From a virus, in IMG/VR virus record IMGVR_UViG_3300008952_000019, positions 27,449 to 91,448 of that record: DNA of 64,000 nucleotides; one strand, written 5' to 3'. The notes under the pieces were generated by a model that was not told where the DNA came from, made no database searches, and saw nothing but the letters and a program-made list of their open reading frames with translations. The position numbers and the translations under genes were made by a program. Shown piece after piece: positions 18,349 through 28,119 of this stretch (the stretch's first letter is position 1; every line of letters begins with the position of its first letter).

Positions 18349-19340
18349 TGCTGAATTTCCTGAAAAACAAAAGTAACTCCTTGGGATGATTTTACCTCTG
18401 CAAATGCTTCAATGGTTTCTATAGAAGAATATGTTCTACGTCTAACCCTAAAATTATACCAGTCAACAGAATCAATGGCTGTAACAACAGGAGCACCAAC
18501 ACTTTCAATTTGATAATCATATCCATTAAAAAGCAAAGGTACTATTTGTAAAACAGACCACAACGAATTACCAGTATCGTATGTTGATGTGATACCATCA
18601 GGGTTTGTCCATATTGTTGTACCACTTGCCCCTGTTCCACCTTCTTGTATAATTCCTTGATTTGCAATAGGATTTTGTGCTGATAACATAGTTTCACTTA
18701 CTCTAAAATTGCCCCATGTATAATCGGACCATGCACTTGTAGTAGGTGTACCTGCTTGAGGGTCAGATCTTTGTATATCTGTAACAGTATAATCTAAATT
18801 ATTAGCTACATATAAACCATACATCGGATAACTTGTAGGTGATGTATCTACATATTGCATAGTAATAGGTTGAGTTCTGTATGCATTTGCATTAGTATCG
18901 GCGGCATCGTATGTAATTTTTGTTAGTACATTTTTAGGATTAAACTCCTCCATTTTAGAAGATGCTCCTGTTACTCTATTAAGATATACAGTACCAAATG
19001 ATCTGCCTGTAGATGAAGATGCTTTAATTGTTAAAACAAAACTTATTGTTAGATGTAAATAATTTGTTGGTAATACATTAATTTCTCTAAAAGGTGTAAA
19101 TGTAACTGGTACCGGTAAGCCTACATCTGATGTTGATTTAGCATCTATTAATACGCCTTCGTCATTTTTTGTAAAAATTTGATAATGATGAAACTGGACT
19201 ACATGGCCTTTATGATGCGAATCAGTAACTGGCATAGGGTTAGGAAATTCAAATACCCCTGTTTCTGAATTAGTTGAACCTAATGTAGGATTATTTGATT
19301 GTAGTTCACTTTCTATTTTGTTTACTTTTAAAGTTGACAT
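18345..19340 (-). CDS. Tail-fibre protein with jelly-roll-like N-terminus (331 aa)
   Basis: Begins MSTLKVNKIESE, almost the same as the 257-residue gene at 26877-27650 and similar to the 2,505-residue gene (MSSILKTDKILDS), so the three are probably paralogues at the N-terminus. Residues of about 40-230 look like a C1q/TNF-type beta sandwich (VVQFHHYQIFTK, then TPFREINVLPTNYLHLTISF). The C-terminus has NFRVRRRTYSS, resembling ARRR/IRRR segments in the two polyglycine adhesins. It ends in an ATGA overlap with the next gene. Probably an attachment subunit or small fibre; the receptor is unknown. Confidence 0.75.
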   Translation of the reverse strand: MSTLKVNKIESELQSNNPTLGSTNSETGVFEFPNPMPVTDSHHKGHVVQFHHYQIFTKNDEGVLIDAKSTSDVGLPVPVTFTPFREINVLPTNYLHLTISFVLTIKASSSTGRSFGTVYLNRVTGASSKMEEFNPKNVLTKITYDAADTNANAYRTQPITMQYVDTSPTSYPMYGLYVANNLDYTVTDIQRSDPQAGTPTTSAWSDYTWGNFRVSETMLSAQNPIANQGIIQEGGTGASGTTIWTNPDGITSTYDTGNSLWSVLQIVPLLFNGYDYQIESVGAPVVTAIDSVDWYNFRVRRRTYSSIETIEAFAEVKSSQGVTFVFQEIQQ

Positions 19341-19348
19341 AATATTAT

Positions 19349-22300
19349 TTACGTATAAGATGTGTTAGATCTTCTCCTTGCTTTAAAATAATGATATGTT
19401 CTTGTACCGTTTCCATGTGGTACAGTATGAAATGTTGAACTTGTACCAGGTATAACTCCATTTTCTGCTTCGAATTCGTATTCTACATTATTAATTAAAA
19501 AAGGAGATGTGTACGTAAGTGTCATTAATGGGTATATGGTTTGCATATTTATAGTAACTATTGTTCCTGTAGGATTCAAATGGACTATACTTGCAGGCAG
19601 ACTTGTGTCTCCATAAACATTTTGAGTTAAAATTTCTCCTATATTTGTTACAGATGAGTTATGGATTATGTTACCGTTGCCGTCTACTGGAAATGCTCCT
19701 CGATGTATTGCAAACCACCATACACTACTATCACCGGCAATCCCATCAGAGCCCCAACCCGACCATGCTCCCCAGGCAGTATTTACATATGTGTCATCAT
19801 ATTGTGTACCTATAACTTTTGATCCTGTGTCGTTAAAAGTTATTTGGTTTATATTTGTATTTGCTCCACTATTACCTTTTATAATATATCCTGCTATACC
19901 GGCGGCTCCTCCTAAGGCTCCGCCCGAACCGGCAGTTCCGGCATTACCTGGAAATCCAATATATCCTCCGTCGCCGCCGTTTCCTGCCTGATCATTACCG
20001 TTACTTGTATTATCATTTCCATCTGTTCCAATGGTACCGTTTGTTAATGCAACATTATGGCCCATACCTGTTCCACCATTACCACCTGTACCTGCATTAA
20101 CTGTTGTTGCTGGTCTTCTTCTTATGGCATATCTAGTAATAGATCTATATGGATCCCATACATCCCATCCACTACCTGCACTATAACTATTACTATTGCT
20201 AGTATCGACATCATATTGATATTGCGATTCAGTAAAACCATAAAATTCTCCTGTTCCATTACCTGAAGTTCCATAGGCAGAATTATCTGTAGTACCTGCA
20301 TAATAATTACTTCTGCCATCCCAACCTTTACTACCATCTTGTGATATAGACTGATCACATATAGCATTCCAAAATGCAGCATTATCAGATTGAAATTGTG
20401 AATTCATATATTGTGTAAGATAACCATATGTACTACCATTCCATCTAATAAACCCATCTATTGTTTGCAAATTTCCATAATGTCCTGTGGTAAAATTATT
20501 AATACTATAAGTAAATCCATAGTTGGTTGAAGTATCAGATGCATTTGATTCTGATGAGATATTCCATCCAGACCATGTTCCCCAGCCTGCTGTATCATTG
20601 CCGGCGCCGCCGCCTCCGCCGCCTCCGCCGCCGCCTTTAATTACGCCATTTGAAAGGTTATTAACAGTTAATGTAGAACCTTCTAATATAGAATAATTAA
20701 AATATATTCCAGTTCCTCCTGCTCCTCCTTGGTCACCTGGTTGTCCCTGATATGTTGATCCTGCTCCGTTTGCTCCTGCGGCACCATAAATATTTCCACT
20801 ATTGTTTATTGTTATAGTAGTTCCTTTTTCCCAATTATAAACTGCAAGATCTTGTCCTGTTATTATTGCAGGATTAGCCGGGTCATTTGAATAAACATTA
20901 ACACCTTGATCTATATCTACTGTAAGATATCCTTGTTTAGAAAGATCCCATCCTGCAGATATCGCTTCTGTTTGTAAATTATAATTTTGAACATCAGTTG
21001 AAATAGTTAAGGTTAATTGTTGTTCTGGTCCGGTTGTAATATTCACTGTTTTGTATAAACTAAAAGATGAATTAACATTATCTACTGATCGTATTTTATA
21101 AGTGAATGTATCACCATACCATGCAGTAAAATCTTGATATAACAATACTTCTGAAGTTGTAGTCGATCCATTTAACATATGAGTAGTTCCATCATGTGTT
21201 GTGATTTCATAATTAGTTACAAATGGTACTGATGACCAATCTAATCGTACACCTAAAATAGTATTGCCTACTCCGTCGGTTGTAGTAAATTCAGTTGCTG
21301 TAAAAGTTGCTGGTTGTTGTAAACTAAAATTAGTCGAAAATTGATGTTCAAAATATGTTATCATTCCTTCTGCACCTTGATCATTAGTTGCAGAAATACC
21401 AAAATATACATAATCGCCAGGATTACCTGAAATTTCAACTGACATTGGAGTATCTTCGCCTCCAGGATCTGTAATAGTTTGATTGACAGTTGTTGGATTT
21501 ATTGTAACATCTTTATATAAAGTATAATAGTCAACAGCTTCGCCTATATATGCTTGTGTCCAAGAAATAATTATATAGTGACCTCTATCAGATACTGAAT
21601 GTGCTAAAGCTGATGGTGTAAACGGATCTGGTTCGGGCGGAATTTCATATCTAATAATTACTGTACCAGAACCTCCGGCGCCACCATGTTGTGTATTATC
21701 ACCTGAGTAATTTGTATATCCAGTAACTAATTGTCGACCTGGTTCAGAAGATGCTCCTCCGCCTCCACTACCACTTCCGTCTCTTCCTGCTCCTGGTGTT
21801 TGACGATAGGCAGCTCCCCATATAGTTATTGCATTACCTACAGAGCCTCCATGACCGCCTCCATATGTTACAGTTTCGGTTCCTTCAGAACCATCACCTC
21901 CCCAAGCATGTACTGTTCCTGGCCATGCAATATGTGGATAACTATTATGACCCCATCTCCAAGGAGCCAAAGCTCCACTAGAACCACCGCCGCCTCCGCC
22001 ATAATATCTAGTAACCCCATCTCTGTATGTGTTAGTAAGACCAGGTCCTCCACTACCTCCGTGACCTGCATGTCCGTTATACGGAGCTCCGACAACAGAT
22101 GGAAGTGACCAATATCCTTGTGTTCCTGCACCACCGATGCCTCCACCTCCTCCGGCTGCTTCTGCTTCATGTCTTATTTTTAAATATGTAGTATAAACAT
22201 TAGATGTATACCATTTTACTGGAATTCCTTGGGCTCCATCAAAACCTGTTCCGTAACCCATAGTACTATTTTGAATAGAGTTACCTGGTTCTCCGCGCCA

Positions 22301-25300
22301 CGGAGGCCAAAGCCACCAATTATTTAATATATAACTCTGTAAATTTGCAGCTCCGTACGCATCAGTTTCGTTCCAACTACCTCCAGCAGTATATGTTTTT
22401 CTACCTCCGCCGGCCCCTCCGCCGCCGCAACCGCCATGTTGGCCATCTGCCATTACATAAGTAAAACCATCTCCTGCGGTTTTATTTCCTTGATTAGATT
22501 TATATTGTATATATGGCTGAGCATGTTCATGTTGAGATCCTGTACCAGCAGGAGTGCTAATATGATCGTAAAACATATTACCACCGCCTCCACCGCCCAT
22601 AGCAGTAAGCAATGTGCCTAATTTAGTATCTCCACCTCTTTGAGGATCTTGCGGAAATCTATTATGTTCTCGAAAACTAGAATATAGTGTATCATTTTCA
22701 TCTAAATTTGGATTTGCTCCTGCACCACCTGTACCAACTGTTACAGGAATATTAGCAGCAGACATTGAATAACTAGTTTCATGAACTAGTCCTCCGGCGC
22801 CTCCGCCGCCCCCACGAGCAATACCACCTCCACCTCCACCTCCGACCATAAAAACGTCAGCCGTTATATTAAAAGGTAATACAAATGTACCGTCAGATGT
22901 AAATGTGTGACCATAATACGACTGTCCATTTACAACATATAATATTTCATGATTACCTCCTCTAGGTCTAACTAAAGCAGGTTCCGATAACCCTGACCAA
23001 TTCGATGTTCCTATTATATTTCTTGATCTAATTTTAAAAAAATACCATGCCATGTCATCGAATAAATTTGCAGGAATAGTATCTGTATATTGTCCTGTTA
23101 TTCTAATAATTTTAGATCCAACCATATAAGCAGATTTTGAAAATTCTATTTCATATTCTTCTGCACCACTAACAGGAGTCCATGTAGCAACCATGGCTCC
23201 TGCATATATATCACTTGCAACTAAAGTCAATCCAGTAGGAGTTGCAGGTGTTCTTCCTGTAGGTTTAGCATATCGAATTACAAGAGTACCGGATGCTCCA
23301 CTTGCAGCCGAGCAAGGAAAATATCCACCGCCACCGCCGTCGCCTGGGCCTGCTCCAGCAGTTGCATTAGAACAATAAGGTGAGGAATGCCACCTTTCGG
23401 GTAAATCTCTTCCACCTCGACCATGTCCTGCTTGGCCATCTCCTAATCCTGCCCATGTCGAATCATGAAAATATGTGTAACCTCCAACTGTTACGTCATC
23501 ATATATCAATAATCCTCCCGTTCCGCCACCTCCATGAGCATAATTTTTATCAAGCCCAGTAGCATAATCATTTATTCCGGGAGGTCCTCCGTCACCACCA
23601 TGATATTCGTCATAATATGTAGGTGATCCATTAATGTAAGGATCTCCATTTACTGCATTATCTGTAATGTACGCATCTTCACCTGCTCCCCCTGCTCCAC
23701 CACCACCGCCTCCAGAATTTGGGAAATATCCTTTTCCTCCTGAATAGCCTGGTCCGTAGTTATAAGTAGAAAATTGTGTTGAAATTCCACCGCTCCCCAT
23801 TGTTACATTAGTCGGATATGTATCTGTCTGAGGAGTATTTCCATAATAAGGGGCTCCTGCCCCACCTCCTCCTTGACCTCCTGGCCTACCATCCCATTCT
23901 GCTGAATGGCTTCCTTGAGCATTGTCGGTTGTTCCACCTCCGCCTCCACCTAATACTTCATATGATATTTGCATAGAAGTTGTTCCACCGGAAGTATATG
24001 CAGTAAAAGACGTACCATCTACAGGAAAATAAAAATTATCATCTGTATATAATTCTAATCGATTAGGAATTGTTTTTGTTAACGTGCCGCCGGAAGTATA
24101 TGCAGTAAAAGACGTACCATCTAATGCAGTTGTCAATCCTACATCTGTATATAAATCTATTGTATTTGCATCTATTTTTTTGACATAATATGTGTTATCA
24201 TTTAATTCTGTAGTGCCAACAACACCTGTTATAACTATAGGATCTGCATCAACAAAAGGATGAGCATTAACGGTTAATTGAACGCTTGGTGTTAATTGAA
24301 CTACTGCATCTATAGTATCTGTTGTAACAACTTGTGCTACATTTTTTACATAATAAGAATTATTGTTTAATTCTGTTGTTCCAACTACGTTAGTAATTGT
24401 TAAATGATTTCCATCATAATAATTTTTAGTACTAACATTATCATGATTTTGCATTTTTAATTGGATAACAGGAGTTAATTGATGAATACCAGTAATAGTA
24501 TCTGTTACTAAAGGTCCTTCTATTTTTGTTATTCCTCCATCATTTCCTTGCGTTGTGTTACCTGTATTAGTATCAGAAGTTCCACTTGTTCCGCCTTGAC
24601 CAATTGTAATAGAATAAGTTCCTGGGTTTAATCTAACGCCTGTTATTTCGGCATAACCTCCGCCTCCACCGCCGCCGCCAAATCCAGCTCCTCCTCCGCC
24701 TCCACCAACAAGAAGCATATCAACATTCCATGAATTATCTAGTGTAAACGTATTAGTAATATTTGGATCATATACAAATGTGTGTCCGTGCCATACTATA
24801 TCATTTTTAGTATATTCAACCTCTTGACCACCTGTAAAGTTAAATCCATGACTACTAACGACACTTGACTCTATAGAATCTCCTATAGAATTTACCGCAG
24901 TAACTTTATACCAATAAGGTATCCAATTAGTTACTACATGATCATAAAACACATCTGTTATACCTGCTACTATTATAGGATTATTAGCAAATAACGAATC
25001 AGTACCTATAGTTACTTTATATGTTACAGCTCCGTCTGATTCATTCCAAAATAATCTAATATTACCGTTTGTATTTGTAGTTTGTAAATTAGTAGGCTGA
25101 AACGGAACTCCCGAAACAGAGGTTATTAGCGTATTTTCATCTGTGTTTATAGTATAATCTATTCCTGATTGTTTAGTATACGCAATACCTGCAGGACCAG
25201 GTTCTGACCAGCCACTATAATTATAACCTGTCCCACCTTGTTGTCCTATTGCTCCGCCTGCACCAGCAGAAATACCTCCAAATCCAGACCAATAACCTGC

Positions 25301-26866
25301 AGCTCCTGGTGCATCTCTTGTTGCAGTTCCTCCCCACCAAGGTCCTAATCCGCCTATTTGTCCATATGCACCTGCACTACCCCAGGATCCATCTGATTCT
25401 GGATACCATGTACCTGATGTAAATAACGGAGGATGCCATCCTGAGGACAGCTCACCTGTCCAATAAAAATTAGGATTAGGAGTTGAAGTTGAATGAGGCA
25501 TAACACCATCGCCATTAGCAGATAATCCAAAAGGTTGTCCACCTCCACCAAATATACCATTATTATTCCATAGAGCTCCTGAAGTTGCAGCACCACCGCC
25601 ACCGCCACCTTTTACTTTATGTTGCCCTTCTACTGTTATGTTAGAAGATCCTAAGAATATTGCACTTCCGCCACTCTGACCTATATGTCCTGGACCAAAA
25701 TATCCATTAGAACTTTTATTTGCACCTCTATCAAACCTAGATAATTCTTTTTTCCAACCAACATAATTTCCAAAATAAGCATACAACCCGCCAGTTACAG
25801 GTTCATTGGGATTATTTAAAAAATCCCATTCTCTTGTATCATAAGGACTTGTATTCCAATTAGGACCATATCCTTGAGGTGGACCAGAATCATGTATAGG
25901 TACTGCTCCCGCACCTCCATGGCCCCATACGTGTCCTCTAATTGTAATTTTAGTAGATGATCCTCCGGGCAACGAACCTACAGTTATAGCGTATTTGTCA
26001 ACACTAGGTGCAATAATATATGTATCTTCCGCAACAACAACTTTAGCATTAACCTTTGTTAGTCCGTCCCAGCCATACGTTGTCATTTTTGCATTTAAAT
26101 CATAACCTGTTAATAAATCTTGAGTAATAATATCTGTAAAATTAAATACACCATCAATAACTGTACCAGTAGTAGATGGTGACCTATCAATTTCCATTGC
26201 AGTTATAATAATTTGAGAATTTTCTGCAATGCCTATTTCATTTGAATCTCCTGCCGAAGTTGTTCCACATATACCATGTAAATGATATTTAGGTGTAAGA
26301 GAAAGAGATTGCTTATCTAATAAAGATATTGTTAAAGGAGGATATCTATGTGTGGTTTCTTTATTTGCAGGAACATCAACAAAACCTATCGGAATACCTG
26401 GCGAATGTTGGGTGCTTGAATTACTTCCTGCATCAGTATATACTGTATTAGACATCATGTCTTGTTCTAATCTATATATTTCTTGGACTTGGGCTCCTTC
26501 AGTCACAAAAAAACGACCACTAGCTCCGCCGGTAGATCCTGATACATTTAAAGCATTAATAACAGGAACAAAAGTGATATGAACTAAAACATAATTATTA
26601 ATATTTGATAAGGTTATTAATCCAGTAGATGTACGAAATAATTCGTCTGGAATACCCGGAACAGGAGTACCTGCCGATTGGTCTCTTTTAGTAGTAATTT
26701 TAACATCAACGTCTATTACTTCTATTTTTGTTTGGATTATTTGATTAAGATGAGAATGATCTGTCCATGAAAAGTTTTCTCCTAACGCCCAGCCAATATA
26801 ATTTGCGTCAGCAACAACATTTCCTTGAGAATCAAGAATTTTATCTGTTTTAAGAATACTAGACAT
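19349..26866 (-). CDS. Giant FN3 and polyglycine adhesin (2,505 aa)
   Basis: The largest gene in the window. Residues 1-240 are a jelly-roll-like attachment module (MSSILKTDKI). Approximate order after that: a YDLNAKMTTYGWDG repeat near 245; a first polyglycine block at 310-580; an FN3 domain at 585-680; a second Gly block from 720; two beta modules of the E1-FCCH type at 795-968 (VVGTTELN, then ALDGTSFTAYTSGG); a long Gly block to 1200; an FN3 at 1202-1302; another Gly block at 1320-1735; two FN3 domains at 1742-1955; and a final Gly/Asn adhesin section. The polyglycine strands resemble phage S16 gp38-type sandwiches. Such alternation suggests a long flexible receptor-binding fibre. Confidence 0.85.
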   Translation of the reverse strand: MSSILKTDKILDSQGNVVADANYIGWALGENFSWTDHSHLNQIIQTKIEVIDVDVKITTKRDQSAGTPVPGIPDELFRTSTGLITLSNINNYVLVHITFVPVINALNVSGSTGGASGRFFVTEGAQVQEIYRLEQDMMSNTVYTDAGSNSSTQHSPGIPIGFVDVPANKETTHRYPPLTISLLDKQSLSLTPKYHLHGICGTTSAGDSNEIGIAENSQIIITAMEIDRSPSTTGTVIDGVFNFTDIITQDLLTGYDLNAKMTTYGWDGLTKVNAKVVVAEDTYIIAPSVDKYAITVGSLPGGSSTKITIRGHVWGHGGAGAVPIHDSGPPQGYGPNWNTSPYDTREWDFLNNPNEPVTGGLYAYFGNYVGWKKELSRFDRGANKSSNGYFGPGHIGQSGGSAIFLGSSNITVEGQHKVKGGGGGGAATSGALWNNNGIFGGGGQPFGLSANGDGVMPHSTSTPNPNFYWTGELSSGWHPPLFTSGTWYPESDGSWGSAGAYGQIGGLGPWWGGTATRDAPGAAGYWSGFGGISAGAGGAIGQQGGTGYNYSGWSEPGPAGIAYTKQSGIDYTINTDENTLITSVSGVPFQPTNLQTTNTNGNIRLFWNESDGAVTYKVTIGTDSLFANNPIIVAGITDVFYDHVVTNWIPYWYKVTAVNSIGDSIESSVVSSHGFNFTGGQEVEYTKNDIVWHGHTFVYDPNITNTFTLDNSWNVDMLLVGGGGGGAGFGGGGGGGGYAEITGVRLNPGTYSITIGQGGTSGTSDTNTGNTTQGNDGGITKIEGPLVTDTITGIHQLTPVIQLKMQNHDNVSTKNYYDGNHLTITNVVGTTELNNNSYYVKNVAQVVTTDTIDAVVQLTPSVQLTVNAHPFVDADPIVITGVVGTTELNDNTYYVKKIDANTIDLYTDVGLTTALDGTSFTAYTSGGTLTKTIPNRLELYTDDNFYFPVDGTSFTAYTSGGTTSMQISYEVLGGGGGGTTDNAQGSHSAEWDGRPGGQGGGGAGAPYYGNTPQTDTYPTNVTMGSGGISTQFSTYNYGPGYSGGKGYFPNSGGGGGGAGGAGEDAYITDNAVNGDPYINGSPTYYDEYHGGDGGPPGINDYATGLDKNYAHGGGGTGGLLIYDDVTVGGYTYFHDSTWAGLGDGQAGHGRGGRDLPERWHSSPYCSNATAGAGPGDGGGGGYFPCSAASGASGTLVIRYAKPTGRTPATPTGLTLVASDIYAGAMVATWTPVSGAEEYEIEFSKSAYMVGSKIIRITGQYTDTIPANLFDDMAWYFFKIRSRNIIGTSNWSGLSEPALVRPRGGNHEILYVVNGQSYYGHTFTSDGTFVLPFNITADVFMVGGGGGGGIARGGGGGAGGLVHETSYSMSAANIPVTVGTGGAGANPNLDENDTLYSSFREHNRFPQDPQRGGDTKLGTLLTAMGGGGGGNMFYDHISTPAGTGSQHEHAQPYIQYKSNQGNKTAGDGFTYVMADGQHGGCGGGGAGGGRKTYTAGGSWNETDAYGAANLQSYILNNWWLWPPWRGEPGNSIQNSTMGYGTGFDGAQGIPVKWYTSNVYTTYLKIRHEAEAAGGGGGIGGAGTQGYWSLPSVVGAPYNGHAGHGGSGGPGLTNTYRDGVTRYYGGGGGGSSGALAPWRWGHNSYPHIAWPGTVHAWGGDGSEGTETVTYGGGHGGSVGNAITIWGAAYRQTPGAGRDGSGSGGGGASSEPGRQLVTGYTNYSGDNTQHGGAGGSGTVIIRYEIPPEPDPFTPSALAHSVSDRGHYIIISWTQAYIGEAVDYYTLYKDVTINPTTVNQTITDPGGEDTPMSVEISGNPGDYVYFGISATNDQGAEGMITYFEHQFSTNFSLQQPATFTATEFTTTDGVGNTILGVRLDWSSVPFVTNYEITTHDGTTHMLNGSTTTSEVLLYQDFTAWYGDTFTYKIRSVDNVNSSFSLYKTVNITTGPEQQLTLTISTDVQNYNLQTEAISAGWDLSKQGYLTVDIDQGVNVYSNDPANPAIITGQDLAVYNWEKGTTITINNSGNIYGAAGANGAGSTYQGQPGDQGGAGGTGIYFNYSILEGSTLTVNNLSNGVIKGGGGGGGGGGAGNDTAGWGTWSGWNISSESNASDTSTNYGFTYSINNFTTGHYGNLQTIDGFIRWNGSTYGYLTQYMNSQFQSDNAAFWNAICDQSISQDGSKGWDGRSNYYAGTTDNSAYGTSGNGTGEFYGFTESQYQYDVDTSNSNSYSAGSGWDVWDPYRSITRYAIRRRPATTVNAGTGGNGGTGMGHNVALTNGTIGTDGNDNTSNGNDQAGNGGDGGYIGFPGNAGTAGSGGALGGAAGIAGYIIKGNSGANTNINQITFNDTGSKVIGTQYDDTYVNTAWGAWSGWGSDGIAGDSSVWWFAIHRGAFPVDGNGNIIHNSSVTNIGEILTQNVYGDTSLPASIVHLNPTGTIVTINMQTIYPLMTLTYTSPFLINNVEYEFEAENGVIPGTSSTFHTVPHGNGTRTYHYFKARRRSNTSYT
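23988..24123. repeat. Exact 34-bp direct repeat pair inside the giant adhesin gene
   Basis: The 34 bases at 23988-24021 recur exactly at 24090-24123, 102 bases apart (34 codons, in frame). They encode the same DGTSFTAYTSGG segment of the two E1-FCCH-type modules. Identity at third codon positions suggests recent duplication or gene conversion. Confidence 0.85.
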
Positions 26867-26876
26867 ATTATATCCA

Positions 26877-27650
26877 TCACTGTTGTTCTACTGCTATTTC
26901 TTCTGCAGACATTAATGATATCCATGTACCACTCCAATTAGCAGAACTACTGCTAGAATGATTAACATATGTTGTATTTCCTGCTTCTGCCCAACCATGC
27001 AAGGCATATGTTCTTGTAGTTAGATTATTAGCATCTGTATAAAGAGAAAATCTCATCTGACCCATATCATTACTATCATATGCAGCTTGGGCTCTATATG
27101 CAAAATGAACTGGTCGTCTACCTGAACTTCCTGATCCTAACGGAGCAACATATGTAGTATTTGTTATATCATAAAATGCAAAATGAAATAACACATTTGT
27201 ATTAGTCCAATTTGCATTCAATTCTATTGTTAAATGAATTTTAGATGTTGCAACTAATGGTGTTATTGTTACTCTATGATGGTTACCTCCATCAGAATAT
27301 GTTCCTTCTGATAAATCGGCAGTTGTTTCTGTATCTACTGTAGGATATATTATTGTATAAAGATTTGTCCATTGTGCTACCTTTTTTTGCAATAACATAC
27401 CTGGAGCAATAATAGATCCTAAATCATAACCTTTGAATTTGTTTCCTGTAGGCATATTAATTATGCCTGTAGATGTATCTGCTTCTAAAGTTGCTAAAGA
27501 TGTTATTTTAGGGGTTGATACATCTGTAGATGCAGTTATAGAATCTGTATTTAAACCGAATCCTTGATGCAAATTCCATTTTGTTCCTGTTGAAGATAAA
27601 ACAGTATTACCTGTTAAATCTTCTATTTTATTAACTTTTAATGTACTCAT
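26877..27650 (-). CDS. Tail-fibre protein with jelly-roll-like domain (257 aa)
   Basis: The N-terminus MSTLKVNKIEDLTGNTV is a paralogue of the gene at 18345-19340. Residues of about 20-75 are a fibre-stem section with repeated DVSTPKITSLATLE type sequence. Residues of about 90-257 form a beta sandwich (VTITPLVATSKIHLTIEL, HFAFYDITNTTYV, ending LMSAEEI). This layout is common in small fibre proteins of marine phages. It overlaps the upstream gene by 4 nt and lies 10 nt before the giant adhesin. The resemblance to neighbouring N-termini suggests these proteins share an attachment point. Confidence 0.75.
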   Translation of the reverse strand: MSTLKVNKIEDLTGNTVLSSTGTKWNLHQGFGLNTDSITASTDVSTPKITSLATLEADTSTGIINMPTGNKFKGYDLGSIIAPGMLLQKKVAQWTNLYTIIYPTVDTETTADLSEGTYSDGGNHHRVTITPLVATSKIHLTIELNANWTNTNVLFHFAFYDITNTTYVAPLGSGSSGRRPVHFAYRAQAAYDSNDMGQMRFSLYTDANNLTTRTYALHGWAEAGNTTYVNHSSSSSANWSGTWISLMSAEEIAVEQQ

Positions 27651-27874
27651 ACGATTGTCAATGTTCCGCCATTACCTACCGTTATAGTTTTATTGCTAGG
27701 TATAGTTAAAGGTCCTATCATCAACGAATTTGAATTACCAGGGGTAGATATATCTTCTGTTGCAGTTGCTATTCCTGAAACTAAAAATGGTGACATAGTT
27801 GTCATATCTGTTGTTTCGGTTTCAGAAGATACAATATTTCTATTAGTTGTTGCTAAATCTAATCCTCTACTCAT
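27647..27874 (-). CDS. Very short fibre protein (75 aa)
   Basis: The start is set at ATG 27874 (MSRGLDLATTNRN), because it forms an ATGA overlap with the preceding gene and AGGAG lies about 10 nt upstream; a longer non-ATG reading to 27907 is not supported. The product is Thr/Ser-rich and ends with NKTITVGNGGTLTIV. The same kind of ending occurs at the C-terminus of the 1,261-residue fibre (GPLTMSEQVTIEGTVTVI), so this may be a detached copy of that tip. No independent function can be given. Confidence 0.6.
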   Translation of the reverse strand: MSRGLDLATTNRNIVSSETETTDMTTMSPFLVSGIATATEDISTPGNSNSLMIGPLTIPSNKTITVGNGGTLTIV

Positions 27875-28119
27875 GATGTTACAGCTCCTGTTGTTACTTT
27901 TACCCAACTACCATTAACATAAATTTGTATTTCGTTAGAAGTAGAATTATAAATCATCATTCCGTTTGTTGCAGTTAATGCATCTCTAGTAGAATTAGGT
28001 ATTTCTGCTAATTTAATTGTGTTTGTAATTACAGTATCTGCACTAGAAATTTTAGATATAACTACATTACTTGTGCTATCTGTATGTGTAATTTCGTTTA
28101 CTAATATTTTGCTTGCCAT
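27871..28119 (-). CDS. Short fibre-tip-like protein (82 aa)
   Basis: Starts as a TAATG overlap with the 1,261-residue fibre gene. The N-terminus MASKILVNEITHTDSTSN is the usual capping segment of fibres here. The C-terminus has NGMMIYNSTSNEIQIYV followed by NGSW, the widespread 'xxGxxxYNxxxxxxxxYxNGxW' fibre-end motif, also present near the N-terminus of the 2,037-residue fibre. It contains little else, so it is essentially a cap plus a tip and may trimerise on the larger fibre. Confidence 0.65.
   Translation of the reverse strand: MASKILVNEITHTDSTSNVVISKISSADTVITNTIKLAEIPNSTRDALTATNGMMIYNSTSNEIQIYVNGSWVKVTTGAVTS

Noticed and set aside
19346-19353. CGTAAATA as a late promoter before the 331-residue gene
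   Set aside because: It ends only 6 nt from the ATG and has a poor 5' half, so a transcript could hardly include the start codon.
21731-22108. Plus-strand open frame of 125 codons (and similar ones at 32463-32888, 40236-40499, 45543-45848)
   Set aside because: All lie opposite real fibre genes, have Ser/Cys- or Val-rich compositions expected from reversed Gly/Thr codons, and lack ribosome-binding sites.
21650-24720. Recurrent CCGCC/CCTCC tracts that might be a CRISPR or regulatory repeat array
   Set aside because: They are in-frame glycine codons (GGN on the minus strand) of the polyglycine adhesin, with no fixed repeat length or spacers.
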